Both the position numbers and the translations under genes were made by a program. DNA of 64,000 bases from Manduca sexta (lineage: Eukaryota > Arthropoda > Insecta > Lepidoptera > Sphingidae), in the NCBI RefSeq assembly GCF_014839805.1, contig NC_051123.1, forward strand, positions 4,136,727-4,200,726, written 5' to 3'. Below, piece after piece: positions 22,842-35,300 of this stretch (positions are counted from its first letter, which is position 1; each line of letters opens with the position of its first letter). The notes beneath the pieces were generated by a model. The model saw nothing but the letters and a program-made list of their open reading frames with translations, searched no databases and was not told where the DNA came from.

Positions 22842-25800
22842 TTAAGCCTTGTAGTATCTGTATGCGACGCCGTCCCACGATGAAAGGATCATTGTCTGCA
22901 AAGAAAAAAGAGTAATTAAAACATATTCTGGGTCATGTATGGGTATCTATTATAAGATTAGAGCAGTGTTTTCCAAAGATTTTTTGCCATTCCACCCTCC
23001 TGTCTCAATAGAACTCCCCACGCCCTCTTCCTCTGCAATGCATGGACTAGGCAGCCAGGGGGCTCACCGAGTATCCCAACTAATAATATTAAAATTAGAT
23101 TGTTTCTTTGTTTTGACTTCACGAATTTAGTACTCAAACCGGTGATCATAAATTTTGCATATAATATGTTGTCAGGAGTACTGTAGGTTATCAGCCTTGA
23201 GTGTAGTGGATATAAATTATTAAAAATAAAGTCCACACGTAAAGAGGGTTTATAAGCAAGGAGTGTAAGTACAATACACATAACAGTACAACAAACATGC
23301 ACTAGAAGAGAGAAGGAGAGTCTAAAGCTAAGCGAAAGTAACAAAAACTATGCTCGCTATAGTGATAAGCGTAAGCATCAGCGAGTTACACAAATAAAAA
23401 AATATACATATTCCCTATTATTCATAGTTATGAATGGCGCCGATCATAGTGATCGAAGTAGTACGTGTGAGGTTTACTTGCGTTATGTACATGGTACCAC
23501 GAGTTCTCATTTATTATTCGTAAACATTCAATTTAATGTTTGTAAAAAATATATTTATTTTATTACATTGGTATTTTTTTAAACATATTATTGATACAGA
23601 ATTTAAAGTTTTCGGTTCCAAAACGACTATAAAATCAAGGTGTATAATAACACTGTATGAAATAAAACCATAATATTATATTTAGATAATACTTGATCGA
23701 ATACTTGTAAATATTTACTATTGTGCTTTTGTTAGAGTAATAGAATCCCTTAACATGGACTGCTATTAATTCATTACATTATGTACACTTAAATACATTA
23801 ATAAATTAATTCTTTATTTTATTTAAATGATGCATATTATTATAAAAATATAATATGTTGTACTGTTTTACTCGATTCAAGTTCAAACTTACATAAAACT
23901 AATAAAATCAAGTGTCCAATTTTTCCCAGATTTCTCTGATTATACTTACGTCGCACGCGATTTGGCCAATGAGCGTGCGGCATTAATTGTAACTATATAT
24001 ACTTTTCTAACGATCGTATGCTGAATCTCTTTATTCCTTCTTCGAGCCGATTTGTAATTACATGTACAAGTATGTGACTATAGCAAATAGTGCGCTGTTT
24101 TACGTGCAATTTTGTTAGTCTATGACGCGTCTATTTGTAAAACGTCATTGACTGTACCTCAACCAAGAATAGATGAATTTCTAATTACCCCTATAACACG
24201 ATATTCTATTTACCATTTTGAGGAGGTCTTCGCTGAACTCTCTTATTATGGTGCCAATTACTTTGCCGGTGTTGCCAACCTGTATCACTGTGTTACCGTA
24301 GACTGTGTACACGCACTTGACCTATAACATGAGTAAATGTTTTTAAATATACTTACAGAAAAAGCTAAGGATACCTGTATAATAAAGTAAACTATTGCAG
24401 AGGTAAATTACAAAGGTGATAACTTGCAAAAAAGTAAATAGGGAGATATATAAAATGACACGCTGCTATTGTCTCGCGTGCTATTTTCTTCACTTTGAAA
24501 ATTTTCAATGCTCGCGCATTATCTACAGGGTCCACACACTCTCATTGGCTGAACGCGCACGTCACGTCATCGGGAGCCAATGGCAGTGAATTACCGAAGT
24601 TACCCGAGGTTTGAACCGAAGGTAGCTATGCATTTTTTTTTCCAAGCATAGTATTAGTTCATAGAATTACATCTTTGCTTCGTTTTTGTTATAAATTATC
24701 AATTGTTAATTTATTTTAAATTTTAGTTGATCATGAAAAGTTAAAGTCTGAGGTAGGTATATAATATGTTAAAATATAAGTACTTATGACTAAAGAAACA
24801 AGGCTATTTTAAAAAATATTATTAATTTTATTGCAAAGTTTAGACTAATAAGTTCTTTCTACAATACATTGCGCAAGAACCTTCAGATTCCAGTAGCGCC
24901 TTGTCGCAAGTCCTGGAAGCTTTAAAATTTTTAAATGTCAACTTGTGATTGTTTACGCGGTAAAAATTGTTTTCCGAAGTCGAATTCTGCAAGTTTTCTT
25001 GCTAATCTAAACATCGCTTGAAATTACACCTACCGGAATACCACCCAGGCCTACATCGTCGACCTCTACGCCAGACTCGAACACGACTTCGTTGTTGCCA
25101 TGGGCGGAGGAAGTGATGTATCTGTACTTGTTTCCCTCCTTCCTTAACTCGGCGGTGCCCTTAACCTGGACGTATTGTTGAATCACCTCATCAGTGACAC
25201 CTTGAAAGATAAGACATTTCCATATATTATCCTATGTCTCTGGTATTGCTTTATCGGGGATAGTAGTAATTCTATTTTTAAAAGTTAATCAAACAATCAA
25301 TCTTTCTTATGAAAATTATCGAATTCAATTTTTTTATTACATTTAGCTATGAACAAAATATTTAACTTGACAATATTGTGATTTTTTTTTTATTTTCGTA
25401 AACAAATCGAGTTTTCATTTTCGTCTTATCTCGCTCTTTGATGCTATAATTATAATTTTGCGAATTAATTATTTTCAGCATTGAGGTTATTATTATTTGA
25501 AATTGAATAAAAGTATTTTTTTATTAAAATAACACAATTCACTTTTATGGTGCCAAACATTTTATATGACATAGATTCTGGAATGCGCTAATTACAAATT
25601 ATTCTTAACAAGCTCAGTTTTGGAATTACAGATAATGAAACAAACTTATAGCTCAAATAATAATGAGATTCCATTTATTGTGTACAATTCTGCGAAAATT
25701 GTATTGCTTGGATATGTCATTCCCATACATATTTATGTTTACTATTGGCGCTAACGCTTGTAGCAATGCGTCTTGGCTACAGACTTTGAAGAGCAATTGA

Positions 25801-28800
25801 CAACATTTCATTTTTTCAACAAACTCAAATGTTTATATTTTATGAAACTAGATCTAAAATTGTGAGACCCAAATTTTATCTTTTTTCAAAAATCAGATAT
25901 TTTCGTTCATGATTTTCACTTTTAATGTTGTGATATTCTAAAACGACGTAAGCACCAAATGGTGGCATATATACGGCTCAAAACGTAATGACCAAACCTT
26001 GAAGTAAAAAATAAGTGAGGTGACAGTTTATTTTGTTTCTCTCTCTCTCTTCGAAAATGACAGTTGTGACGTAGATACCTATTGTAATATTGACATTTCA
26101 CATTAACAAATGACGTTGTCTTAGTTTTTAAATCAATAGTAAGGTGGACCAAAGAACTACTTTATTCAACTGTATGTGTGACGTCATCAAGAATTTTTCG
26201 GTTTTTATTTTTTTTGGCGGCAGTAATAGACATTGCAGTGGTACCTACCCAGACGGACTCTTACATATGAGAGGCCCACCATCAATATGTACGTTATTTG
26301 AAAAAGAAGAATAAATTATCAACAATTTCGTTCGTTGTCACTTAACATGTATAATTCAATTTTGAAAGTCCACAAAAATAAGGAGAAAAACAAAATTAAG
26401 CGATGTTTTACTAAAAATAAAAAAGCTCAAATAGGAAAAAATGGACGAAAGATATAATGGAATGGTATCCTAGGAATGGAAAAAAACAAAAGGGAAGGCA
26501 AATTAAAAGTTGGGAGGATAATCTACCAAAAGGATGGAGAAGATTAATTCATGATAGAGATGAGTGGAAGAAACTAGGGGAGGCCTATGTCAAAGGACAA
26601 CCTGACCTACAAACTGGTTTTTTAAGAATAAATAGACACTTTTACATTAATTGGTTCTTTTCAAATAAGTTAAAATGGTACTATATTTGGTCGGTGAATA
26701 AAGGCTTTTATTATTATTATTATTATTACATTGAAAGTTATAGATTTTATTGTTCGTGGTAAATGGGAAGAAGGACATGGCGCGTCCTCTATACATAGTC
26801 TAAGGCTTCACCATACGATTCACTAACGTAAAAATAATATACTATAACGCGTCCTTGGGCGGGGGGCCACACAGATAAGACGTAGGGCGCAGACATGGCA
26901 CGTATGGGGCGCCGTCATAATTGTTTAAAACATAGGAAATACGAGGCACGGACGTGACGCTGGCGCCGCGAGAGATGAAGGTTTTAAGCTCTCCAATTTC
27001 GACAGGATAACATGTCTTCTTCCGACGATGGAGATGTTTTAACACTGGTGCATCTCGCTAATATATAGTTTAAGATCTTTTATTTCCTCATAAAGAATTA
27101 CATAAATTCACTTACTGAGATAATTATTTATAAAATAAAATCATGGTTAACTACGAGCGTACAGAATTTAAAAGAGAATACAATAAATTAAGATTATGTA
27201 TAGAAATGAGTGGGTAAATTAAAAATATTTCGACGGCAAAGTGTCGATGTTAAATAGTAACCGGCGACCACAGATATACAGTAATACAGAATGCTACTAT
27301 TACTAGATGTGTTTTGACGACATTGGTAATATGATAATATCCGTTAAAATTATGAGCTTGGTTATATACACGGATTACTTTCCCTGTAAATGATTTTTTT
27401 AAACATTTTTTAATGCTGAATATAGTTTTAGCATCCTTAACATCAGCTGGTAATTTGTAGTATATTTGAATGCCCTCATATTCAATATTCTTGTTACCGT
27501 GGTTTGTTCTAGGTGCCCGTGTGACTAAACAGTTAGCATTTCTAAGTTTGATTTTTTGCATTTGGGTTTTTTTAGTAAAAGTTAAACTTGTAAGGATTTC
27601 TTTCTTTAAAGTTTTATGTATTATTTTATTTAATATGCACGTATAATACGTATATGTTTGAGCGACATTCATTATTTTCCTATCTTCATATATTTTTTCC
27701 GTGGGTGTTCTAAGTTTGTAGTTGAATAATATTTTGATTAATTTATTTTGTTTAGTTTGAAGTTTTTGGCAAATTGGATTTAACTGCGGTGCCCCAAATT
27801 TCAATTAAATAATCGATATGCGGTTTTACCAACGAATTGTATATAATGTATTGAGCTTTTCGAGGGAGACATTTTGCTAAGTGATGAAGAACGCCCACTT
27901 GGGATGTCAACTTAGACGTGATTTTTTCTATATGTGGTTTCCAACTTAAGTGATTATCTAAAATAATGTCAAGGTATTTTTCATTTGATTTTCTTTGAAT
28001 TAGTTTGTCATTGATTTTTAATTGTATATTATCATATTTTATGTTCTTATTTTTTGGAGCAAAGATAAAGATAAAATATACAGAGGGATATTGCAATACT
28101 CTGATCTATTATAATTATAGAGAACTGGGTCGCAGAAAAGATATATGTCCACGCCCGGCCGTGTCTTACGTTTTGTCTGTCTGTCCAGCGCATTGTAACT
28201 AAGGACGTTTCTCCGGCACCGAACTCGTCGGTCCCGCGGACCCTATAAGTACCACACCGCGCCTACGGGCTGCGTCCGTGGCGGAGCCCTGCGCTCCCGC
28301 AGTGTCGAGCCGGCTGTGTCTAACGGTAGACGCGGCTGGTGGGAGGACGCGACGATGTGCCATAACATTTAAATTTTTATTAGATCTACACTTTTATAAA
28401 CACTGTTCACAATGACTCTCTAATTATTAAAAGAAAAAAACTTAACTAAACACTTATTTCACTGCCAGTGGTAAATGAAAAAAAAAATTGTACTTTGAAA
28501 TAAATTAAAAACTAAAACTTATTAATTGATTAATTACTAAATGAAATCTATAAAAAAAAAAATATTGCCCACACATCACTGATATACTTTACAGATAGGT
28601 AATCCTTCTCCCATCCTTCTTTCCTTCCCCAATTCCTCTTCTTTCCCCTCCTAAACTCCCTTAGCCCCTGCAGTCGTTAAGCCGGGAGGAACCAGTATAC
28701 CGTTCGCAGGTTCCTCTCGGTGTTCACTACAGGATCAGCCGTTAAAAAAAAAAGGTAGACGCGTGCGGGTGCCAGACTCGTGGTCTCACCGTGTTATTAT

Positions 28801-28952
28801 CGAATGATCAATTACCTATTATTGTTATTATTACACCCCATATAATGAAATAAATAAATATTATATACTCGATAATACATACCCATGTGCTTAAGGTACT
28901 TGTCGAAGTTCTGGTGCCTGTCGAACGTGTAAACTTTACCGACGTAAGCCAT
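22842..28952 (-). CDS. FABP: Fatty acid-binding protein D (4 exons, 132 aa)
   Basis: Exon 1 is 28952-28883 (MAYVGKVYTFDRHQNFDKYL), exon 2 25200-25034 (167 bp, one codon shorter because VTDEEV has become VTDEV), exon 3 24321-24214 (begins VKCVYTVYGNTVIQVGNTGK) and exon 4 22895-22842 (TMILSSWDGVAYRYYKA, TAA). Splice sites are GT-AG. It is the inverted partner of gene E, head to head with 3.4 kb between start codons. The ligand Arg (REF) and the RxY motif are intact, so it should make a functional beta-barrel lipid carrier. Intron 1 (28882-25201) is swollen by a GC-rich insertion beside the donor, an A-tailed retroelement (28335-28753), a LINE fragment (27065-28075) and an internally deleted RTE (26371-26740). 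The 3' flank was split by a TIR transposon (21097-22604). The promoter has TATAAAA at 29010-29016. Confidence 0.9.
24525..24672 (-). repeat. Intron-2 shared insertion (copy in D)
   Basis: Same block as 13543-13742, with an internal deletion after GGTAGCTATGC. Confidence 0.55.
26371..26740 (+). mobile_element. RTE-type LINE, internally deleted 3' remnant in D
   Basis: Reads IMEWYPRNGKKQKGR-QIK..WEDNLPKG...DRDEWKKLGEAY then (TTA)n: the conserved C-terminal tail of RTE-clade ORF2. The reverse-transcriptase part still present in the E copy has been lost between 26354 and 26371 by a deletion of about 1 kb. Confidence 0.75.
26820..27062 (-). repeat. GC-rich intron-1 insertion, distal part, copy in D
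   Basis: Same block as 34200-34430 in E and 60590-60810 in F. A 67-79 residue open frame (RRKKTCYPVEIGELKTF... PPPKDAL) is kept in all three copies, but only because the copies are young; I do not call it a gene. Confidence 0.5.
27065..28075 (-). mobile_element. 5'-truncated CR1/Jockey-type LINE fragment
   Basis: Two overlapping minus-strand frames (28096-27752 and 27804-27250) read ...YLDIILDNHLSWKPHIEKI..., LVKPHIDYLIEIWG and LQTKQNKLIKILFNY, the typical segment after the reverse-transcriptase palm in Jockey-superfamily LINEs, with one frameshift at about 27800. Compared with E and F it interrupts the ATATCCCTCTGTATAT/AGCGAGATACACC context, so it inserted into D after the D/E split. Confidence 0.65.
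28335..28753 (+). mobile_element. A-tailed retroelement with 10-bp target duplication
   Basis: GGTAGACGCG flanks it at 28325-28334 and 28754-28763, and the insert ends in a 10-A tract. The interior has a pyrimidine-rich block like 18290-18552. Genes E and F have the empty site. Confidence 0.75.
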
Positions 28953-29220
28953 TGTGCGCGGTTTCTAGACGTCTGTACACAAACTAATGAAATCAGACAA
29001 TAAGTCACCTTTTATAGTCACTGTTAATCTAAGATTGTGGTTTGGTTGGCTTGTTGATAAGATTACGTGTATGACTTGCAATGTTGGAGTAATATTCCGG
29101 TTTCGTTCCGTGTTAAAGGATATTGTGCCTAATGTACAGGGCATTATGGAGGTTAATGAGTTAAGTATATGCAGGACATCATGACGTAGCATTTTTGTCG
29201 TATTCCAAATTTGCTTGTGT
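28953..29220 (-). promoter_or_regulatory. Gene D proximal promoter with TATAAAA
   Basis: TATAAAA at 29016-29010 on the minus strand is followed about 27 bp later by TCATTA (initiator-like) and then the shared leader before ATG at 28952. Similarity to E, F, G and C continues for about 200 bp upstream. The expected 5' UTR is about 30 nt. Confidence 0.65.
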
Positions 29221-29429
29221 TAATGAATGGCGTACCTAATGTACAAGGATAAAAGCAGTCTGCATCCAGTGAGTTCCTATGACCTTTACGATGCCGTCTA
29301 TTCAACACGTGGAAGGAAATCCAACGCTGCGCTAGTCACAATAGTGAAATCAGCACCATGCATGATATATTCATAGTAAATTACATTTTTACAGTCAATG
29401 TAGTCTATTATTTATTTATTTTTTAATTA

Positions 29430-30095
29430 AGAAATCCGAAATGATGCCTAAAACTAGCCTGAAGTTATCTAAATTAACTATAGAGGGCAGTCTATTTAAA
29501 AAATCGTCTCTACTTTTTAACCGACTTCAAAAAAAAGGAGGAGGTTATCAATTCGACGTGATTCTTTTTAATTTTTTTTTGTTTGTTTATTACCTCAGAA
29601 CTCGCTCATTTTTGAACCGATTTGGAAAATTCTTTTTTTATTCGAAAGAATTTCTCTCTAGATTGGTCCCATAAAATTATTTTCAACATCGCTTCGGTAG
29701 TTTGGTTTTAAAATAAAAAAAACTAGAATAATTTGGTCGTCCAAGAAAACGAAATCGCGAACTTAGCTTTCCTGTGACGTATTTAGTTATGTTTTTGCAT
29801 TGAGTTTGGTTGACTCTACTTCTTACATACATACATATATGTAGCATCACACCTTTACCCTTTTCAGGGGTAGGCGGAGGTGTTACACCACAGCGCGACA
29901 GTTGTACTGTGAGCCAAATATATCAGTTGTGTTTTTGCGTTAGGTTTGCTTGAATCTACTTCTTACATACATATATATAGCATCACACCTTTTCCCCTTT
30001 TCAGTGTTACTCAGAGGTGTAACTCCTCAGCGCAATAGTCGTATCATGAGCGAAACACAACTATGCCATTGAGACGGTCTATTTTTTACTAACAC
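29430..30095. repeat. Mosaic of dispersed repeats between D and E
   Basis: Contains the lepidopteran repeat word ACCGACTTCAAAAAAAAGG (29520) and two diverged copies of a unit with GTAGCATCACACCTTTACCC / ATAGCATCACACCTTTTCCC (29842, 29975). No gene. Confidence 0.5.
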
Positions 30096-30097
30096 AA

Positions 30098-30715
30098 AAG
30101 CAAAAAATAATAATAATTTTAACAAAAAATTAAACCGCCTTCAAAAACCAATCAAAACCAAACAATAATTTCATATAACAAGTATATATTGGATACCAAT
30201 TTTGGAGTCGATGCCTAATTAAAATTGCTAGTTAAGCTAGATAAATACGTTAACGAATATACGAAAACAATGTGCTGCCAGCGTACAAAGTCAACAAATC
30301 AGATTATCACCGGAGATAAACACACCGCCGCAGCACAGCAAATGGAAATATTTAAATTTGTGAACTGTACACTACCCAAATTCTTCCCCTGTTACCTATA
30401 GCTGGTCAAATGTGGGTGTATTACACTCCCTGCCGCGAAAAAAGAGGAAATAAAAAGATGAAACATCATACATGTGCTTGGTATTAAACCTTTCACTGTG
30501 TATGTTTGTTAGTAGTAAACGCAAACCTACTTACTCCTTTTAATTGATTTGAAAGAAATTTAGCTCATCGATGGACTATGCAACAAATATAGTTAGCTAG
30601 CAATTTTGACTTTGACTCCAAAATTGGTATCCAATATATACTTGTTATATGAAATAATTTTTTGGTTTTGAGTGGTTTTTGAAGGCGGTTTAATTTTTGT
30701 TAAAATTATTATTAT
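30098..30715. mobile_element. TIR element about 618 bp with about 120-bp inverted ends
   Basis: The left arm TTTTAACAAAAAATTAAACC, CGCCTTCAAAAACC and TATATTGGATACCAATTTTG is mirrored at the right by CCAAAATTGGTATCCAATAT ... GGTTTTTGAAGGCGGTTTAA. The interior is non-coding. Confidence 0.7.
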
Positions 30716-30929
30716 TAACCATATTCTTTTCTCTTGATTACTTGCGACTCTATTCCGAGTTTTCCATCTTTGAGAGATTTCTTTCTCTTTACGTAATTCG
30801 GTTTCTTATCTCCTCGGTCCATTTTAATTGCAGTTAATCGTTAAAAAAACGTTTACAACCGTTAAACCGCGAGAACGAATCGTGCAAAATTAATTGAATA
30901 TAAATTAAACATTAAAAATTATAACGATG

Positions 30930-31100
30930 AAGTCAACGGCTGTCCGACCAAGAAGTGTCCCGGAGTAAGAAGCAGTGGATCTGAAGGATCATTACTCTGT
31001 GTATAAAGTGGTCTAGAATTAAGTATGGCTTCTATTTGACATAGGAGTGTGTTAAATTCATCGTTAGTTAAAGTAAGTTGCCCTATGACTAACTCGACCA
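30930..31100 (-). mobile_element. BEL/Pao retrotransposon integrase remnant
   Basis: The minus-strand frame has [29 protein letters not shown] and [14 protein letters not shown], the conserved end of BEL/Pao integrases. The upstream part continues at 31880-31744 (WHFNPHYAIHFDGIFEAAVK) after a foreign insertion of about 640 bp. It is degenerate and lacks protease, reverse transcriptase and LTRs. Confidence 0.75.
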
Positions 31101-31743
31101 GACGTCCCGTTTTGAACGGGACCGTCCCTTTTTTCGGTAATCTGTCCCGGTGTCCCCGCAAAAAAATTGGGAAAAAAAATTGTCCCGTTTTTTCGCAACC
31201 GTGAGAAAATTTAAGAGCCGACCGGGCTGCTACTTGACTACAACGCCTACGAATATTTTCTCTAATGAATAAAATGTGGACATCTTAAAAAGACACAGTT
31301 ACAGATTCCAGTTCTGAAAACAATGTTGATAACTAGAGTCAATATATAAAAAAAAAAACAGCTGTAATAAAACAAATTTGTTCTTCAGACACATATAAAT
31401 AAAACTGAACATTTGTATCTATCATAATATTTTTAATTTATAATTATCTAATAATATAATCTTATCTTATTTTGATTATATTATAAATGCAAAAGTTTGT
31501 AAAAAGGTTTGGATGTTTTGTATGTTTGTCAGAAGTAAACGCAGAAACAACTGAACGGATTTGTTTAAAATTTGTTTTGCTCCTTAATTTTATCTTTATA
31601 GTTGTTCGGGAAAACGCAATTTTCCGAGTTTTCATACGTGCAACGCTCGGCCGCTGAAGTAAAAATTTTCTTATAAGCGTGTGTTGTTTTTTTTTCCATT
31701 GTTTTTTTTTATACTTAACGTAAATAAACCGATGTCCCGTTTT
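31101..31743. mobile_element. Unclassified insertion within BEL/Pao remnant
   Basis: Bounded on both sides by GTCCCGTTTTGANACG-like words (31103 and 31734, same orientation). A/T-rich interior with no coding seen. It splits the integrase similarity. Confidence 0.4.
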
Positions 31744-31880
31744 GAGACGAAAAATAAATGGTCACGTTACCTATGACCCAATAAAGATGGGTTTCATACC
31801 TTTGACGGCAGCTTCGAATATACCATCAAAATGGATCGCATAATGTGGATTAAAATGCCACGTTATGCACAAATCGGTTA
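31744..31880 (-). mobile_element. BEL/Pao integrase remnant, upstream part
   Basis: Reads ITWHFNPHYAIHFDGIFEAA-VKGMK then a stop; the family form is WHFNPP-PHFGG-WEAAVK. It joins functionally to 31100-30930. Confidence 0.65.
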
Positions 31881-32094
31881 AATTATTACTTACGTGTAAT
31901 TGATTTGCCGTATTTTGCAGAAAAAATCGCAAATCTTTTAAATAATTATAGGCAATCGAACTGACATTTGACTGCTGATTTCACTATTGTGACTAGCGCA
32001 GCGTTGGATTTCCTTCCACATGTTGAATAGACGGCATCGTAAAGGTCATAGGAACCCACTGGATGCAGACTGCTTTTATCCTTGTACATTAGGT

Positions 32095-32371
32095 ACGCCA
32101 TTCATTAACACAAACAAAATTGGAATACGACAAAAATGCTACGTCATGATGTCCTGCATATAACTCATTAACCTCCATAATGCCCTGTACATTAGGCACA
32201 ATATCCTTTAACACGGAACAAAACCGGAATATTACTCCAACATTGCAAGTGATACACGAAATCTTATCAACAAGCCAACCAAACCACAATCCTAGATTAA
32301 CAGTGACTATAAAAGGTGACTTATTGTCTGATTTCATTAGTTTGTGTACAGACGTCTAGAAACCGCGCACA
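32095..32371 (+). promoter_or_regulatory. Gene E proximal promoter with TATAAAA
   Basis: TATAAAA at 32308-32314, initiator-like TCATTA at about 32334, and the shared leader CAGACGTCTAGAAACCGCGC just before ATG 32372. It is the mirror image of the gene D promoter. Confidence 0.65.
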
Positions 32372-35300
32372 ATGGCTTACGTCGGTAAAGTTTACACGTT
32401 CGACAGGCACGAGAACTTCGACAAGTACCTTAAGCACATGGGTATGTATTATCGAGTATATAATATTTATTTATTTAATTATATGGGGTGTAACAATAAC
32501 AATAATAGGAAACACAGGTCGACAAAAAAAAAAAAAATGTGTTTCTGTTCTAATGCTTGAATTCTGATTCCAAACATCGAAAAACACTCGGATATCCATT
32601 TTTAGCTCTTAAAGTTTGCTTTTGTCTGATTTATGTTGATAAGTACGTATTGAAGATTTTAATCGATTCTTATGAAGCATAGCATTTTGATCATTTTAAT
32701 TGCAAATTGTGAATTATGTCTGAACGGCAGTAGTGAGTGTTTACTACTATATTACTATTTAAAAAAAAGTATATTTGAGTTGTAACAACCGACTTTTATG
32801 TCGTACTTGGTTAGAAAATGGCATCAAGAAAGTGTAAACAGGATGTTGATTAATTCTGTTTTATTTGCGGGAAATTTATTAAACTAAGAAGCAAAAAATT
32901 TGCTTTGACAACGATTTTGAAGCATTGCGAAGCCTGTGACGCTTATTATAACCTCAAAATACGGAATCAAGATAAGAAATGGGTGCCTCACGGTGCTTGT
33001 GTTAATTTCAAATTGGAAAATATAATGTGAAAGTGAAACCAATAGTAGAGCCTAAATAAATATTGATGCTACCGTTACATATAAAAGTAGGGCTAATGAA
33101 GCAATTTGTGCAAGCTCTAGATCATAATTCTGAAGCTATTGAATATTTAAAAGAGATTTTTTCTCAAATTATCTGAAGCTAAAATTAAAACTGGTATTTT
33201 CGTTGGACCACAAATAAAACAAATAATGAACAGCGATGATTTCACAAAATTCCTTATTGCTCATGAAAAATAATCCTGGAAGCGTCTGAAAGCAGTAGTC
33301 AATTGTTTTTTTGGAAATCAGAGAGTCGACAATTATGAAGAGCTCATTGAAACTATGCTTGAAAGTTTTAAATCGATGGGCTGCAGAATGTCCCATAAAC
33401 TCCATATGCTACATGCTCACCTGGACAAATTTAAAGATAATATGGGTGCCTATTCAGAGGTGCAGGGAGAACGTTTTTACTAAGATGTGATGGACTTTGA
33501 ACGACATTACCAAGGGCAGTACAACGAAAGTATGATGGGAGATTACATTTGGGGATTAATACGCACACAAACATAAAAGATCCATTAAAAAAATCATTTT
33601 TGAACATGATTGTTTTGTTATTTTCTATTTGTTTGCTATTATTAGTCATAATTCTTGTATAAAAGACTTTGATGTTCAATAAAAACTTCTTTTATCGTAA
33701 TTTTAAATAAAATTACAGAGAAAGTATAAAAATTTGTATGTGTTTTTTGAAACTCAGTAAAATTGCTCTAGTTTCTACAAAAGCAAACTTTGATCGGAAC
33801 AGTTATTTTTTTATTTATTTGTAACATAAGAGAAACCAAAATTTCACATTCAGGAGCCAGACTCAAAAATCGTGTTGACCGGTGTATAATTGATCATTCG
33901 ATAATAACACGGTGAGACCACGAGTCTCGCACGCGCACGCGTCTACCGTCAGACACAGCCGGCTCGACACTGCGGGAGCGCAGGGCGCCGCCACGGACGC
34001 AGCCCGTAGGCGCGGTGTGCTACTTATAGGGTCCGCGGGACCGACGAGTTCGGTGCCGGAGAAACGTCCTTAGTTACAATGCGCTGGACAGACAGACAAG
34101 ACGTAAGACACGGCCGGGCGTGGACATACTTATGTCTTTTCTGCGACCCAGTTCTCTATAATTATAATAGATCAGACTATTGCAATATCCCTCTGTATAT
34201 AAGCGAGATACACCAGTGCTAACACATCTTCATCGTCGGAAGAAGACATGTTATCCTGTCGAAATTGGAGAGCTTAAAACCTTCATCTCTCGCGGCGCCA
34301 GCGTCACGTCCGTGCCTCGTATTTCCTATGTTTTAAACAATTATGACGGCGCCCCATACGTGCCATGTCTGCGCCCTACGTCTTATCTGTGTGGCCCCCC
34401 GCCTAAGGACGCGTTATAGTATATTATTTTTACGTTAGTGCGTCGGATGGTGAAGCCTTAGACTATGTATAGAGGACGCGCCATGTCCTTTCTTCCCATT
34501 TTCCACAAACAATAAAATCTATAACTTTCAATTTAATAATAATAATAAAAGCCTCTATTCACCGACCAAATATAGTACCATTTTAACTCATTTGAAAAAA
34601 ACCAATGAATGTAAAAGTGCCAACTTATTCTTAAAAAAACAGTTTGTAGGTCAGGTTGTCCTTTGACATAGGCCTCCCCTAGTTTCTTCCACTCATCTCT
34701 ATCATGAATTAATCTTCTTATCCTTGTGGTAGATCATCCTCCCATCTTTTAATTTGTCTTCCCTTTTGTTTTTTTCCATTCCTAGGATACCATTCCATTA
34801 TATCTTTCGTCCATTTTTTCCTATTTGTGCTCATAATATGACCGGTCAAATTCCATTTGAACTTTTTTATTTTTAGTAAAACATCGCTTAATTGTGTTTT
34901 TTTCCTTATTTTTCTGGACTTCCACCTGTCCCTTAACCTTACGTTTAGGATGCTCCGCTTCATATTGCGTTGGAAAACTGTAAGTTTTTGGTTGTTTTTG
35001 CTTGTAGCGGGCCATGTCCGACACCCATAAGTGAAACATGGTAGAAGGCACGTGTTATACAGTTTGCTTTTCCCTGACATTGGTATCGTTCCGTTCTTAA
35101 CTATTTCTTTGAGCATCCAATAGCGTTTCCAAGTGTTACTTATTCTTCTATCAATTTCTTTTGAGTATTGTTCTTTTATTGATATCATTTGTCCCAGATA
35201 TACATATTCATCAACATATTCGATCACATCTTGTCCTATTTTTATGTTTTCATTCATTACGTTCGTCATTACTTTAGTTTTTGCTGGATTCATGGATAGG

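Noticed and set aside
24112..24327. 71-residue plus-strand frame (also mirrored at 39774-39989)
   Set aside because: Antisense shadow of FABP exon 3 in D and E.
34180..34419. 79-residue frame conserved in D, E and F (PVEIGELKTF...PPPKDAL)
   Set aside because: Lies in a recently copied GC-rich insertion; copy F already has a frameshift, and no start context or homology is recognised.
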